This document shows, piece by piece, positions 1-8,596 of a DNA stretch of 48,376 nt (positions are counted from its first letter, which is position 1; every line of letters begins with the position of its first letter). The stretch covers positions 1 through 48,376 of the forward strand of contig DFZA01000017.1 in the NCBI GenBank assembly GCA_002382665.1. The letters are read 5' to 3'. Both the position numbers and the translations under genes were made by a program. The notes under the pieces were generated by a model. That model saw only the letters and a list, made by a program, of their open reading frames with translations. It had not been told where the DNA came from and ran no database searches. The stretch is from Peptococcaceae bacterium UBA4068. Its GTDB lineage: Bacteria; Bacillota; Dehalobacteriia; UBA4068.

Positions 1-1
1 A

Positions 2-967
2 AAGAATACCGGAACTATTAATAAACCTCCGTCGCCAACTACAATGTTCAGTACGGCACCGGATGACCCTTTGAACGCTTACTGTAATGACCTGAACAAA
101 CAGAAGGCCTAGCTGGCCTTTACCTTGCGGTAAAACCACAGCTAATGCACTAGCTGCGCTGACGCGCAGCGTCGCTGCAGAATCTTTGGGGCATGACCGG
201 GGCGGATAACATCTGGGGGCACAAAGAGCCACCCAAAGTTGCCACAGCGGCGGAGACTCTTCAGCCGTGGGGGTTGGGGAATACCACTGCTCAGGTGAAG
301 GCTGATGATGGGGCGGCGGATTACCAGCGGCTGGGCTCCGGCGCGCTTGTCGATGCGGCGGACAAGGCTGATTCTGACCCATTGGGCTGGCTAAAGAAAA
401 AATGGCAGCAGGAGCAACATCAGACCGGCGGTGGGGTTGTGACGGGGGATCTGGAGCATCCCGACTGGGTGAATAACGACGGTTACGTGACGTTGCCGAC
501 ATATGGCGATACGCAGCAGTATTATAACAGCACGGACAAGGAAGGCGGCGCTTCCGCGGAGAATAATCCAGACGACAGTTATGGGAGAAGGGTGTGGAAT
601 CAGATTCTGCTCGGCAACTATACCGACGATGTAACAGCTTTAGGGACGGCGGCGCAGATGGCGGCAGGATTTTTCGATGCTGATCTGCCGATGGATATCC
701 GCGATCTGACCTATGATATAACCCATTGGCCGAACAGAGATCGTACTTATTGGAATAGGGAAAGACTTAACTGCAGAGAGTAAGGAGACTTTCAATGCAT
801 ATGAAGGATACTGTATAGGGCTGATAGACTATGCGGATTCAAAATCGATTATAAGCGGTTTAGCGGATACAAAGGGTGAAGAGGTAACCGCAAATGGGAA
901 AAATGCTGCATATAGTTTTGGGATATTTGACAACTCAGCGATTATACTGATATCACCTTTAAATTAA
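2..967 (+). pseudogene. Broken phage-associated pretoxin-like gene, split by a repeat and frameshifted
   Basis: Three coding pieces on one strand look like the remains of one gene. Positions 2-112 (frame 2) encode a Pro/Thr-rich stretch that ends in a TAG supplied by an inserted hairpin repeat. Positions 163-783 (frame 1) encode about 206 residues; protein-like sequence (NLWGMTGADNIWG) continues upstream of the first ATG at 193, so that ATG is not a natural start. Near 750 the frame appears to shift to frame 2, which stays open to TAA at 965-967. The segment at roughly 590-740 (DVTALGTAAQ, DLPMDIRDLTYDITHW) resembles, from memory, the pretoxin region of polymorphic toxin-like phage proteins. 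The last ~70 residues are not recognised. The breaks are read from the sequence; the family assignment is inference. The window's left edge cuts the 5' end. Confidence 0.55.
111..143 (+). repeat. 33-nt hairpin repeat, copy 1
   Basis: An imperfect hairpin with the 7-bp arms TTTACC/GGTAAA and outer arms AGCTG/CAGCT. It lies inside the broken gene at 2-967 and creates the TAG at 110-112. The match to the longer element near 1326-1504 continues to about 161 (AATGCACTAGCTGCGCTG), but no terminal inverted repeats are present here. Confidence 0.7.
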
Positions 968-1093
968 TATAACAGAAACAATTATTTATTAAGTTAGGTA
1001 AAAGTAGTAGTAAATGAGATGGTTCATACACACTTGCTGTAATAAAATAAATAACATGAGAGACTTTTGAGAGATAGAGAAGTGCTATAGTTA

Positions 1094-1181
1094 GCGCACA
1101 GGCCGAAATCTCTGATTTCGAGACTGAGCGACTATTTTCTAGCTGTGATTTTCCCGTTAGGGAAAAGCCAGCAACAGTCTG
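1094..1181 (+). repeat. ~88-bp dispersed repeat with two hairpins, copy A
   Basis: This block aligns over its full length with the reverse complement of 31834-31920. Its first half holds the hairpin CCGAAATC..GATTTCG, followed by a GACTGAGCG motif. Its second half (1141-1173) is a variant of the 33-nt hairpin found five more times in the window. No coding potential was seen; an open frame on the minus strand (1132-1353) is accidental. Confidence 0.65.
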
Positions 1182-1267
1182 AAGCTGTCAGGGTGAAATA
1201 GATCACAAACTGATGTTGAAGATGAGAGAAAATGAGAGATAGAGATGTGTTAGAATGATAGTGTAGA

Positions 1268-1296
1268 AAGCTGCCTGAAGAAGGGCGGCTTTTTTC
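1268..1296 (+). terminator. Intrinsic terminator
   Basis: An 8-bp stem (AAGCTGCC with GGGCGGCTT, one G-T pair) and an 8-nt loop are followed by a run of six T. It sits downstream of the broken phage gene and the first repeat block. No intact gene immediately precedes it. Confidence 0.6.
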
Positions 1297-1325
1297 GTGG
1301 GGATAAATAATGTACTGCAAAAATA

Positions 1326-1504
1326 TCAGCGGGTAGAGAAACGAGCAAGACAAGGCGACCTAGCTGGCTTTTACCTTACAGCAAAACCGCAGCTAATGCA
1401 CGCCGACCAAGCTGGCTTTTACCTTTCGGTAAAACCGCAGCTAATGCACTAGCTGCGCTGCTTCGCTGCTTCGCGTCGTATTGCGAAGTTTATCGACACG
1501 CTGA
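1326..1504 (+). mobile_element. MITE-like element, copy 1 (179 bp)
   Basis: The ends are imperfect inverted repeats of about 26 bp: TCAGCGGG at 1326 and CACGCTGA ending at 1504, with the inner parts GAGAAAC and GTTTATC also pairing. The interior holds two hairpin modules (1362-1394 and 1410-1442) and a GC-rich tract (GCTGCTTCGCTGCTTCGCG). A 250-bp copy with the same ends lies inverted at 27607-27856. It has no coding capacity, so any mobility must depend on a transposase supplied elsewhere. No clear target-site duplication is visible. Confidence 0.65.
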
Positions 1505-1514
1505 GTTAATAATT

Positions 1515-1549
1515 AGCAGGCTGCCGTTATCGGGCGGGCTGCTTTTTTA
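1515..1549 (+). terminator. Intrinsic terminator upstream of the small terminase gene
   Basis: The arms AGCAG/CTGCT and CTGCC/GGCGG form an interrupted stem with loop GTTAT, followed by a run of six T. It ends 9 bp before the GGGGAGG ribosome binding site of the gene at 1571 and insulates it from the repeat region. Confidence 0.6.
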
Positions 1550-1570
1550 TATAGATGGGGAGGTGTGAGG

Positions 1571-1909
1571 ATGGCTGTAAAAAGAGATGCAAAAGGCAGG
1601 TTTCTGACCGGATCGGTCAGCAATCCCGGCGGTAGGCCGCGGATACCCGAGGAACTGAAAACGAAACTTTGCAAGGGGGCGGCGCAATCGGTAGATTTCT
1701 GGCTGCAACTGGTGGCGGATGATCAGGCCAAGACCGAGCATCGGCTGAAGGCGGCGGAGTACTTGTTCAGCTATGCCTACGGTAAGCCGACGCAGATAGT
1801 TGACGCCAGTCTGGAGGCCGAGGTGACGCAGGCGCGCTTGTCGCTTGCCGACAAACTGCGGCTGGTGCAGCAAGCGGCGGAAGCGGTCAAAGTCGGTGTA
1901 AAAGAGTAG
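1571..1909 (+). CDS. DUF5681-like / small terminase-like phage protein
   Basis: This 112-residue basic protein opens with KRDAKGRFLTGSVSNPGGRPR and continues with a helical region holding AAEYLFSYAYGKPTQ. This layout (GRF..G.SGNP.GRP, then a helical DNA-binding part) is typical of DUF5681 and small terminase-like proteins that recognise phage DNA. ATG 1571 was preferred over GTG 1565 because GGGGAGG at 1557-1563 stands 7 nt from the ATG but overlaps any earlier start. In an intact phage the large terminase would follow; here a tail fibre gene begins 50 bp downstream, which points to a deletion of the packaging and capsid genes. A role in packaging is inferred from family resemblance only. Confidence 0.6.
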   Translation: MAVKRDAKGRFLTGSVSNPGGRPRIPEELKTKLCKGAAQSVDFWLQLVADDQAKTEHRLKAAEYLFSYAYGKPTQIVDASLEAEVTQARLSLADKLRLVQQAAEAVKVGVKE

Positions 1910-1959
1910 CGTGCGGAGACGGCGTGCGGTAAAAGGCGCAAGCGGAAGGAGAAAAAATT

Positions 1960-4900
1960 ATGAATTTAGCACAACTTATCAGTTTTGTAGACGGAATTAA
2001 ACCGAACGGATTTACCAATGAGCAAAAGACGATCTGGGTAAACGATCTGGAGGCACGGGTGCAGACGGAAATATTTTTGCTGTCCGCAGCCGATGTATAT
2101 TCCTATGTTTATCAGGCCAGCAGTACTGTAGACGGCGTATTATTTCCCGACAGCGCCACAATCATATTTGCATCTGATCCGGGATTCAGAAAATATGGGT
2201 TGCTGACCATCAGCGGCCTGACCGGCAGTTTTGCCAGCAACAATATTACTGCGAAAAAAATACTGGACATATCGGCGGACGGTAAGACTTTAACGTTTAC
2301 CGCGGGCACTTTTGCCAATACCAGTACGACGGCGACCGCCTCCGGCGGCACGTATACTTTTGACGGTTCAAAGGTAGAGCTGTTGGCAGATGCCGCGCAC
2401 CAGAAGATTTACTGGTCATACCTGGCGGCAATGATCGATTTTGCCAACGGCGAGTACGGTAAGTTCAATAACGCGCTGACAATTTTCAGCGATTTTTTCG
2501 GCGAGTATTCGCGCTGGTACGCCAAAAAATACCGGCCGGGAAGCGGGCTGGCCGAAGAAAAGGGCTATTACCTGTCGGCATATGCTATCGCGGTCAAGCA
2601 TGGTTACGGCGGCAGTGAAGAAGAATGGCTGCTGACATTGAAGGGCGATCAGGGCAATGGGCTGGTCATACTTGATTTATATGCTTCGTTAGCGGAACTG
2701 CAGGCGGCGCACGCAACAGGTAACGCTAAAGGTGATTGTTACGCGGTAGGTACTGCCGCCAGTAATGTTATTTATGCTTGGAACGGTACAGAATTCAAAA
2801 ATTATGGTTCTTTTAAAGGTGATAAAGGTGACACCGGCGCGCAGGGTATACAGGGTGTTAAGGGTGATACCGGCGCAACAGGAGCAAAAGGCGAGACAGG
2901 CAACGGCATAAGTTATATCGTTCGTACCAGCGGCACAGGCGCGGCCGGAACAACTGATACCTATACTATTACTTATACAGACAATACTACATCTACGTTT
3001 GCAGTTTATAACGGCTTTAATGGCACAAGTGCATATATATTCGCCGGATCGGCGGTTACAGGAACAGGTACGGGAATCAGTGCCGCAGTGACAGGAAGCA
3101 AGGCGGGGGATTTATACCTTAATTCCTCAACGTCTAATGTATATAAAGCCACGGCAGCTAATACATGGGATTACGTTTGCAATATCAAAGGAAATACCGG
3201 CGCAACCGGCGCGACTGGTACGGCGGGAACCTCAGCATACGTTCATATCAAATGGGGCACGTCGTCTACTCCCGATACGCTGTTAGACGCGCCGAATCTA
3301 TATATAGGCATTTACGCCGGCACGAGCGCAACAGCGCCTGCTAGCTATACAGGTTATTGCTGGTACAGATATAAAGGCGAACAAGGAATACAAGGCGAGC
3401 AGGGTGTTCAAGGCGTTCAAGGGCAGCAAGGTATTGAGGGTGCCCAAGGCGCAAAAGGCGATACCGGCAAAGGGATTTCCTCGATTGCGCGAACAAGCGG
3501 GAGCGGCACGGCGGGTACAACAGACACTTATACCATAACCTTTACAGATTCAACTACAGCCACTTTTACAGTCTATAACGGCGCCGATGGCGAAGGTTCA
3601 GGCGATATGCTCAAGTCTGCTTACGATACCGACAACGACGGCATTGTGGATAACGCGGAGGCTTTAGGGGGACAGGCAGGCAGTTACTATTTGAACCGCG
3701 CCAACCATACGGGCACACAAAGCGCGGACACGATTACAGACGGTACGACTAATAAAGCTTATACGGCAACGGAACAAACAAAACTTGCCGGTATCACTAC
3801 AGGAGCGACTGTTGGCAAGCTATTGGCAAATGGTAACGGCTATGCTTTGGATAATGGCTCGATAAGGCCGACGTTGGGATACTGGGCGACTGACCTGTCT
3901 CGTACTGATGACAATACGTATGGCGCAAAAGGCGATATATCGTTTTGCGAAGGAGAGTATACAACGGCATCCGGATGGGCATCACATGCTGAGGGTTATT
4001 GTAATACAGCATCCGCAGGGACTTCTCATGCAGAAGGACAAATCTGTAATGCAGAGGAAACTGCTTCTCATGCCGAAGGTATTGGTAGTACAGCAGGTGG
4101 AGCTGCTTCACATGCTGAAGGATATCATACTACTGCCACAGGTTATGCTGCTCATGCTGAAGGTTATGGTAATACAGCAAGTACCGATTATTGCCATGTG
4201 GAAGGCAAATACAGTTTGGCTTGTAACGGTAAACTTTACAATATAACCGCCTATGATAATACTGCAAAGACCATAACATTAGATAGCGTAAGCGGATTGG
4301 CAGTAAACGATCTGTTACAAGTAAAAATCACAAACGCATCAGCCGAGACGGATATACCAATTTCCGCAATCAATGGCTTAGTGGTAACATTAAATACGAC
4401 CCTTACGATAAATAGTAATTGGAAATACGCGATAGAAAAATATTCGACAACATATCCTGTTCATGCAGAAGGTTGCAATACAGTATCAAGCGGTAGTTAT
4501 TCTCATGCTCAAAATGAAAATACAATTGCTCAGGGTATGTCGCAAACTGCCATAGGCGAATATAATATTGCTCAAGGTAGTATTAACAGCAGAGTTAATA
4601 CCGACCATGCCTTTATCATCGGCAATGGCACCGCCGACGCTAGCCGCAGTAATGCGCTAACTGTCGATTGGGCTGGTAATTTGGTAACCGCCGGTACAGT
4701 TAATGGTAGAAATATGACAGCGGATGGCAATAAACTAGACGGAGCGGCGGCAAAATCCACTTCCGCAACTGCTACGCTTGCGGCAGCGTCGTGGACGGGA
4801 ACGAGCGCGCCCTATAGCTATAGTTACTCTAACTCGAATATTACCGCGACAAGCCCGGTCGAATTACTGCCCGGAAGTAGTATTACAGCGGCGCAGTTGC

Positions 4901-5025
4901 AAGCATTACAGGGAGCGAATATTATCGGTGGTTCGCAGTCCACCGGAAGCATCACGCTTGCGGCATATGGGGACAAGCCGATGATTGATATTCCTGTTAA
5001 ATTTATTGTTAGGGGGGATTTATAA
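1960..5025 (+). CDS. Phage tail fibre with collagen-like and HAEG-type repeats
   Basis: The 1021-residue protein starts at ATG 1960 behind AAGGAGA. Residues 1-210 form a globular N-terminal part (LEARVQTEIF), probably the virion attachment domain. Residues ~215-310, ~405-425 and ~470-510 contain Gly-X-Y collagen-like runs (GDKGDTGAQG, GEQGIQGEQG) separated by two related modules containing SGxGxAGTTDTYTITxTDxTT. Residues ~660-750 carry repeated SHAEG motifs, as in the head repeats of trimeric fibres and adhesins. Such proteins usually form trimers that bind host surfaces. The C-terminal ~100 residues (SYSYSNSNITATSPVELLPGS) are a probable tip domain. The stop codon shares one base with the next ATG, so the two fibre genes are coupled. 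Fibre assignment is strong; the receptor is unknown. Confidence 0.85.
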   Translation: MNLAQLISFVDGIKPNGFTNEQKTIWVNDLEARVQTEIFLLSAADVYSYVYQASSTVDGVLFPDSATIIFASDPGFRKYGLLTISGLTGSFASNNITAKKILDISADGKTLTFTAGTFANTSTTATASGGTYTFDGSKVELLADAAHQKIYWSYLAAMIDFANGEYGKFNNALTIFSDFFGEYSRWYAKKYRPGSGLAEEKGYYLSAYAIAVKHGYGGSEEEWLLTLKGDQGNGLVILDLYASLAELQAAHATGNAKGDCYAVGTAASNVIYAWNGTEFKNYGSFKGDKGDTGAQGIQGVKGDTGATGAKGETGNGISYIVRTSGTGAAGTTDTYTITYTDNTTSTFAVYNGFNGTSAYIFAGSAVTGTGTGISAAVTGSKAGDLYLNSSTSNVYKATAANTWDYVCNIKGNTGATGATGTAGTSAYVHIKWGTSSTPDTLLDAPNLYIGIYAGTSATAPASYTGYCWYRYKGEQGIQGEQGVQGVQGQQGIEGAQGAKGDTGKGISSIARTSGSGTAGTTDTYTITFTDSTTATFTVYNGADGEGSGDMLKSAYDTDNDGIVDNAEALGGQAGSYYLNRANHTGTQSADTITDGTTNKAYTATEQTKLAGITTGATVGKLLANGNGYALDNGSIRPTLGYWATDLSRTDDNTYGAKGDISFCEGEYTTASGWASHAEGYCNTASAGTSHAEGQICNAEETASHAEGIGSTAGGAASHAEGYHTTATGYAAHAEGYGNTASTDYCHVEGKYSLACNGKLYNITAYDNTAKTITLDSVSGLAVNDLLQVKITNASAETDIPISAINGLVVTLNTTLTINSNWKYAIEKYSTTYPVHAEGCNTVSSGSYSHAQNENTIAQGMSQTAIGEYNIAQGSINSRVNTDHAFIIGNGTADASRSNALTVDWAGNLVTAGTVNGRNMTADGNKLDGAAAKSTSATATLAAASWTGTSAPYSYSYSNSNITATSPVELLPGSSITAAQLQALQGANIIGGSQSTGSITLAAYGDKPMIDIPVKFIVRGDL

Positions 5026-6557
5026 TGCCATTAATTAATAGATGCGGCGGCGGAGGGGCCAAGATCAACGGCATTGTCGAAAGCTACCTGGTTGCAGCGG
5101 GGGAAAATATATCGGCGGGGGATTTTGTCAGCTTTGTCAATGAAGAAGCTAGTGAGATTGTAAAAAATAAGGTACAAAGTCCTAGTGCAGGGACGGCTTC
5201 GGTATTTGAAAGCGCGAGTACTTATTATATTTCAGCTACTGTATTATCACAAACAAATGTTCTTGTAGCATATCAAGATAGTGGCAACTCCAGTTATGGT
5301 ACAGCGGTAGTTTTAACTATATCCGGTACCACAATCACAGTAGGAACACCGGTAGTTTTTGAAAGCGCATCTACATCAAGTATTTCAGCTACTGCATTAT
5401 CCGCAACAAGTGTTCTTGTAGCTTACAGTGACGGTGGTAATTCTTATTACAGTACAGCGGTAATATTAACTATATCCGGTACCACAATCACAGTAGGAAC
5501 ACCTATAGTTTTTGATACCGTTTTTACAACAAGTGTTTCTGCCGCGGTATTATCCCAAACGAGTGTTGCTGTCGCATATCGTAAAGGTGATGGTACCAAT
5601 TATGGCAAAGCGGTAGTTTTAACTATATCCGGAACAACAATCACGGCAGGAACACCCGTTGCTTTTTCAAGTGCAAATGCTCAATATATTTCCGCCTTAG
5701 CGCTATCCCAAACAAAAGTTCTTGTAGCATATAATGATGTAGGTAACTCAAATTATGGTACGGCGGTTATATTAACTATATCCGGTACAACTATCACAGT
5801 AGGCACAGCAGTAGTTTTTGAGAGTGCAAGTTCTCAATATATTTCAGCTGTAGTTTTATCTGCGACAGGTGTTCTTGTAGCTTATTATGATGGAGGCAAC
5901 TCCGGTTATGGCACAGCGGTAGTATTAACTATATCCGGTACCACAATCACAGTAGGAACACCGATAGTTTTTGAGAGTGCAAGTTCTCAATTTATGTCAG
6001 CTGTGGCCATATCAGCAAAGAGCGTTTTTATCGCATATCGTGATGTTGGTAATTCAAATTATGGTACAGCAATTGTTTTGTATGTTCCGCAGATGCTAAA
6101 TATAGTCGGTGTAGCAAAAGAGTCTGGGTCAAGCGGTGATACTATAGATGTTTATACACCTACCGTTCCTGTCTTACCTGCTGAAGAAGTTGATTTAAGT
6201 CCATATATATTAAATCTGCTTGGCACCTTGACATTCTCCGGCACATATGCAACATCAACTTATTATACCGCCGCTGATTGCACATGGGCATGCAACAGTA
6301 AAGGAGAGATTGTTATAATTATCCGCGGCGGGACAAGCACCTCGTACGAGAATGTAATATTTACTCTTGCCTCTGCTCCGACAGGGGTAGATTTGAAAAC
6401 CGGCAGTAGTTCGTGGGGTGCGACAAACCCGGCACAGCAACATTATGGATGCGTCTTAACGGGAGTAACCGCAAAAGTAAACATAGCTATTAACTTGAGC
6501 GCAGTTAATTCTACCTACGACTATGTCCAGTGCGACCTTACGGTAACGGCGGCTTAA
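5025..6557 (+). CDS. Repeat-built phage fibre / receptor-binding-like protein
   Basis: This 510-residue protein has a short N-terminal domain (INRCGGGGAKINGIVESYLVAAGENISAGDFV), six repeats of 51 residues between about 5205 and 6090, and a distinct C-terminal domain (~residues 385-510). Each repeat contains FESAS, LSxTxVLVAY, GNSxYGTAVVLTISGTTITVG. The spacing and beta-rich content suggest a six-bladed propeller, though that fold is inferred. The DNA of the repeats is also nearly identical in parts, so unequal recombination could change the repeat number. The gene follows the fibre gene with a 1-bp overlap and is probably a second tail or receptor-binding component. I do not recognise a named family. 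Confidence 0.7.
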   Translation: MPLINRCGGGGAKINGIVESYLVAAGENISAGDFVSFVNEEASEIVKNKVQSPSAGTASVFESASTYYISATVLSQTNVLVAYQDSGNSSYGTAVVLTISGTTITVGTPVVFESASTSSISATALSATSVLVAYSDGGNSYYSTAVILTISGTTITVGTPIVFDTVFTTSVSAAVLSQTSVAVAYRKGDGTNYGKAVVLTISGTTITAGTPVAFSSANAQYISALALSQTKVLVAYNDVGNSNYGTAVILTISGTTITVGTAVVFESASSQYISAVVLSATGVLVAYYDGGNSGYGTAVVLTISGTTITVGTPIVFESASSQFMSAVAISAKSVFIAYRDVGNSNYGTAIVLYVPQMLNIVGVAKESGSSGDTIDVYTPTVPVLPAEEVDLSPYILNLLGTLTFSGTYATSTYYTAADCTWACNSKGEIVIIIRGGTSTSYENVIFTLASAPTGVDLKTGSSSWGATNPAQQHYGCVLTGVTAKVNIAINLSAVNSTYDYVQCDLTVTAA

Positions 6558-6586
6558 ACTAATTTAAATATAAGGAGGAAGTTAAA

Positions 6587-6793
6587 ATGCAAAAGGTGAT
6601 TTTGAGGGAAAACATCGTCATTGACAAAAGCGACACGGCGGAAGTTGTAGAGAACGGAATCTTGATGAACGGGGTGATATACGGGGAGCCAAACCTCGTA
6701 ATGATCGAAACCGAGCTGAACCCGGTGATCCAGCAGGACATGATCGTTGACGGTGTGATTGTGGCTAATCCCAATTATGCCCCCGCGGAATAA
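6587..6793 (+). CDS. Small phage protein of unknown function
   Basis: The 68-residue product (MQKVILRENIVIDK..) starts at ATG 6587 behind AAGGAGGAAG. It is acidic with alternating hydrophobic residues and has no membrane segment. It lies between the fibre genes and the endolysin, a place where small chaperone or XkdX-like proteins often occur, but I see no diagnostic motif. It is likely a real gene because of the strong ribosome binding site and tight spacing. Confidence 0.6.
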   Translation: MQKVILRENIVIDKSDTAEVVENGILMNGVIYGEPNLVMIETELNPVIQQDMIVDGVIVANPNYAPAE

Positions 6794-6815
6794 GTTGTGA
6801 CAGGAGGTGTGACAA

Positions 6816-7424
6816 ATGAGACTACCATATAAGGGCAGATGCAGGATAACCAAGCTGTTCGGCAGCAAGCCGCCGACCGGTGTTCATTATAAGTACGGCT
6901 ACCATACCGGCTGCGATCTGGTCGGCATCACAGACAAGATGATCGTTTCCTGTGAGGCGGGGCAGGTGATGGCCAACGGTTATGATGCGGACGGCTGGGG
7001 CAATTACGTCAAGATCAAAGGCGCGGAATCGGGGCTGACGGCTATCTATTGCCACATGGCGGCGCGCTCAGCGCTGGCTGTCGGCAAGCTGGTGGCCGCG
7101 GGCACGGTGATCGGCCGCGAGGGGGCGACCGGGCAGGTCACCGGCGGCCATCTGCATCTGGAATTCCGCAAAAAGGCCGGCGACGGCAGCACAGCGGTTA
7201 ACCCCTGCACGGTGCTGGGCATAGTCGGGCAGACAGGTGAAGTAGAGGAGGTGGAAGAAGAAATGGAGATTACCAAGGTTAAATTTATACTGCCCAATAA
7301 GACGAAAATAGCGGTAGACGGGTTTATCAGCGACGGCGTCAATTATACGGCGGCGCGCAAGCTTTTGGAGGCGCTGGAGTTTAAGGTCGGTTGGGATGGC
7401 ACAAACGTAGTGGTCAGCAAGTAA
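6816..7424 (+). CDS. Phage endolysin: M23 (LytM-type) peptidase with C-terminal copper-amine-oxidase-like domain
   Basis: Residues ~1-130 form an M23 zinc endopeptidase. The zinc and catalytic residues are visible as H30-x3-D34 (YHTGCD), H80 (YCHMA) and H112/H114 (GGHLHLEF). Such enzymes cut peptidoglycan cross-links. Residues ~152-202 (KIAVDGFISDGVNYTAARKL) resemble the N-terminal copper amine oxidase-like domain that Bacillota use as a wall-associated module. The start ATG 6816 follows ACAGGAGGTG. Holin-like genes follow downstream, forming the lysis cassette. There is no signal peptide, which fits holin-dependent release. Downstream, 7425-7530 contains decayed duplicates of the C-terminal codons. 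Confidence 0.85.
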   Translation: MRLPYKGRCRITKLFGSKPPTGVHYKYGYHTGCDLVGITDKMIVSCEAGQVMANGYDADGWGNYVKIKGAESGLTAIYCHMAARSALAVGKLVAAGTVIGREGATGQVTGGHLHLEFRKKAGDGSTAVNPCTVLGIVGQTGEVEEVEEEMEITKVKFILPNKTKIAVDGFISDGVNYTAARKLLEALEFKVGWDGTNVVVSK

Positions 7425-7458
7425 GGCATATACAGCATCAACATAGTAATCAGCAAGC

Positions 7459-7487
7459 AAGGCGGCGGATCAGGCGGCCTTTTTTAT
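7459..7487 (+). terminator. Intrinsic terminator after the endolysin gene
   Basis: The stem AAGGCgGC/GGcGGCCTT has one mismatch and is followed by six T. It lies inside a duplicated copy of the end of the endolysin gene. Confidence 0.55.
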
Positions 7488-7620
7488 ATGGGCGGAACCG
7501 TTGGCTGGGACGGAGCGAACATAGGTTAATTTGCCGCCGCGGGTTCGCAAAACGGATAAAGGCGGGTAGGGCGGCGCCTAACCAATGCCAATAAAATTTA
7601 ATAGGAAAAGGGGTAACAAT

Positions 7621-7947
7621 ATGTCTGCATATATAGGGGAGATAATTTCCGGCGCGGTGCTGGTATTGGTTTCGATCATCGAAGCCAGGGCGACGATCGA
7701 GCGGCGCGAACGGGAGGCGGAAAAAGTAAAAATCGATAAGCGCGCCGCGCTGCGGGCCAGGGAAAGTATCTTGTCCATGCAGATGCAGTCGGTGGCGCTT
7801 GATTTGTCCGACGCCACCGCAATGGCAGTTCAGCAGGGCAGATGCAACGGCGAGCTGGCGCGGGCGCGTGAAAAGGCGCGGGCGGCGCAGAAGGAATATG
7901 AAAAATTCCTGCGCGAGATCGGCGCTAAAGAAACAACTAAAATATAA
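7621..7947 (+). CDS. Phage lysis-region protein: one membrane segment plus coiled coil
   Basis: The 108-residue product has a hydrophobic N-terminus (IGEIISGAVLVLVSII), then a highly charged helical region (RATIERREREAEKVKIDKR) and a second helix rich in Arg/Glu. ATG 7621 was chosen over the upstream ATG at 7585 because AAAAGGGG at 7607-7613 is 7 nt away. Its position between endolysin and holin suggests a holin partner or spanin-like role, but there is no motif that proves it. Confidence 0.6.
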   Translation: MSAYIGEIISGAVLVLVSIIEARATIERREREAEKVKIDKRAALRARESILSMQMQSVALDLSDATAMAVQQGRCNGELARAREKARAAQKEYEKFLREIGAKETTKI

Positions 7948-7964
7948 ATTGAGGAGGCAAACAT

Positions 7965-8210
7965 ATGCAAAATCTTAAAAGAAAGTTATCCAGCCGCAAA
8001 CTCTGGGCGGCGGTCGCGGGCATTATTTCCGGTCTGGCTTTTGCTTTTGGGCTTGACGACGGTACAGTCAGTACCGTTGCCGGCGCGGTGACGGCGGCGG
8101 CCGCGGTAATTACTTACATCGCAACCGAGGGTAAGGTCGACGCGGCATCTGTCGCCAAGGCGGCGGCAGCGATTGAGGAGGCGGCCAAGCAGCTAACTGC
8201 CGCCGATTAA
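7965..8210 (+). CDS. Phage holin-like small membrane protein
   Basis: The 81-residue protein has a basic N-terminus (KRKLSSRKLWAAV), two short hydrophobic segments (AGIISGLAFAFG and AGAVTAAAAVITYIA) and an Ala/Lys-rich tail. This matches the layout of small phage holins that form the pore through which endolysin leaves the cytoplasm. The start follows GAGGAGG with good spacing. Its place right after the endolysin supports the role; the exact holin family is not certain. Confidence 0.7.
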   Translation: MQNLKRKLSSRKLWAAVAGIISGLAFAFGLDDGTVSTVAGAVTAAAAVITYIATEGKVDAASVAKAAAAIEEAAKQLTAAD

Positions 8211-8213
8211 AAA

Positions 8214-8240
8214 AAGCCCGCCTGGGCAAGAGGCGGGCTT
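8214..8240. terminator. GC-rich hairpin after the holin
   Basis: A perfect 10-bp stem (AAGCCCGCCT/AGGCGGGCTT) has a 7-nt loop. The flanking A-run on the left makes it a better terminator on the minus strand; on the plus strand no T-run follows. Confidence 0.55.
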
Positions 8241-8596
8241 AAAGGACAGAGAGGGCATATCTTTAGGCGTTGCTTAATAATAGAATTGATTAAAATGCTA
8301 TGTCAATACTGCTTCTTTTTTCTATTTAGGATGGGGTGGAGACTTGTTTTTTTACTGCCTTTAGATAAAGAACTTCAAATCATTTGTTGCATAATTTTTT
8401 AGCCGGGATAGACGGCCGCATATGTCTTGCTCATAAAACCCTCTCATATTTGAATAATTATAAAATATTAATCCATGTTAATATTTGACCTTCATCATTA
8501 CAACACATTTGTTTCATTATGTAAATAGTTTCGACAATAAAACAAATAATCAGACATCAATAGCTATGGCAAGGATATTTAAATGGGGTGAAAAGC
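8241..8596. other. AT-rich interval inside the phage region
   Basis: About 350 bp without a convincing gene. It is markedly AT-rich compared with its neighbours and probably holds the promoter for the following virion genes, but I could not pick a single clear -35/-10 pair. Confidence 0.4.

Larger units (their letters stand above)
968..1570. other. Non-coding interval between the broken gene and the small terminase gene
   Basis: I find no convincing gene here. The interval holds repeat copy A, the MITE-like element and two terminators. It also has short similar stretches rich in GAGAGATAGAGA at about 1069 and 1231; a related GATGAGAGAAAAT string recurs near 27923. Confidence 0.6.

Noticed and set aside
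1132..1353. Open frame on the minus strand in the repeat region
   Set aside because: It runs through the hairpin repeat and the MITE-like end, has no ribosome binding site and no protein-like composition.
3908..4246. 112-codon plus-strand frame inside the tail fibre gene
   Set aside because: It is an out-of-frame shadow of the HAEG repeats; its regular Gln/Leu/Met pattern follows from the repeated DNA.
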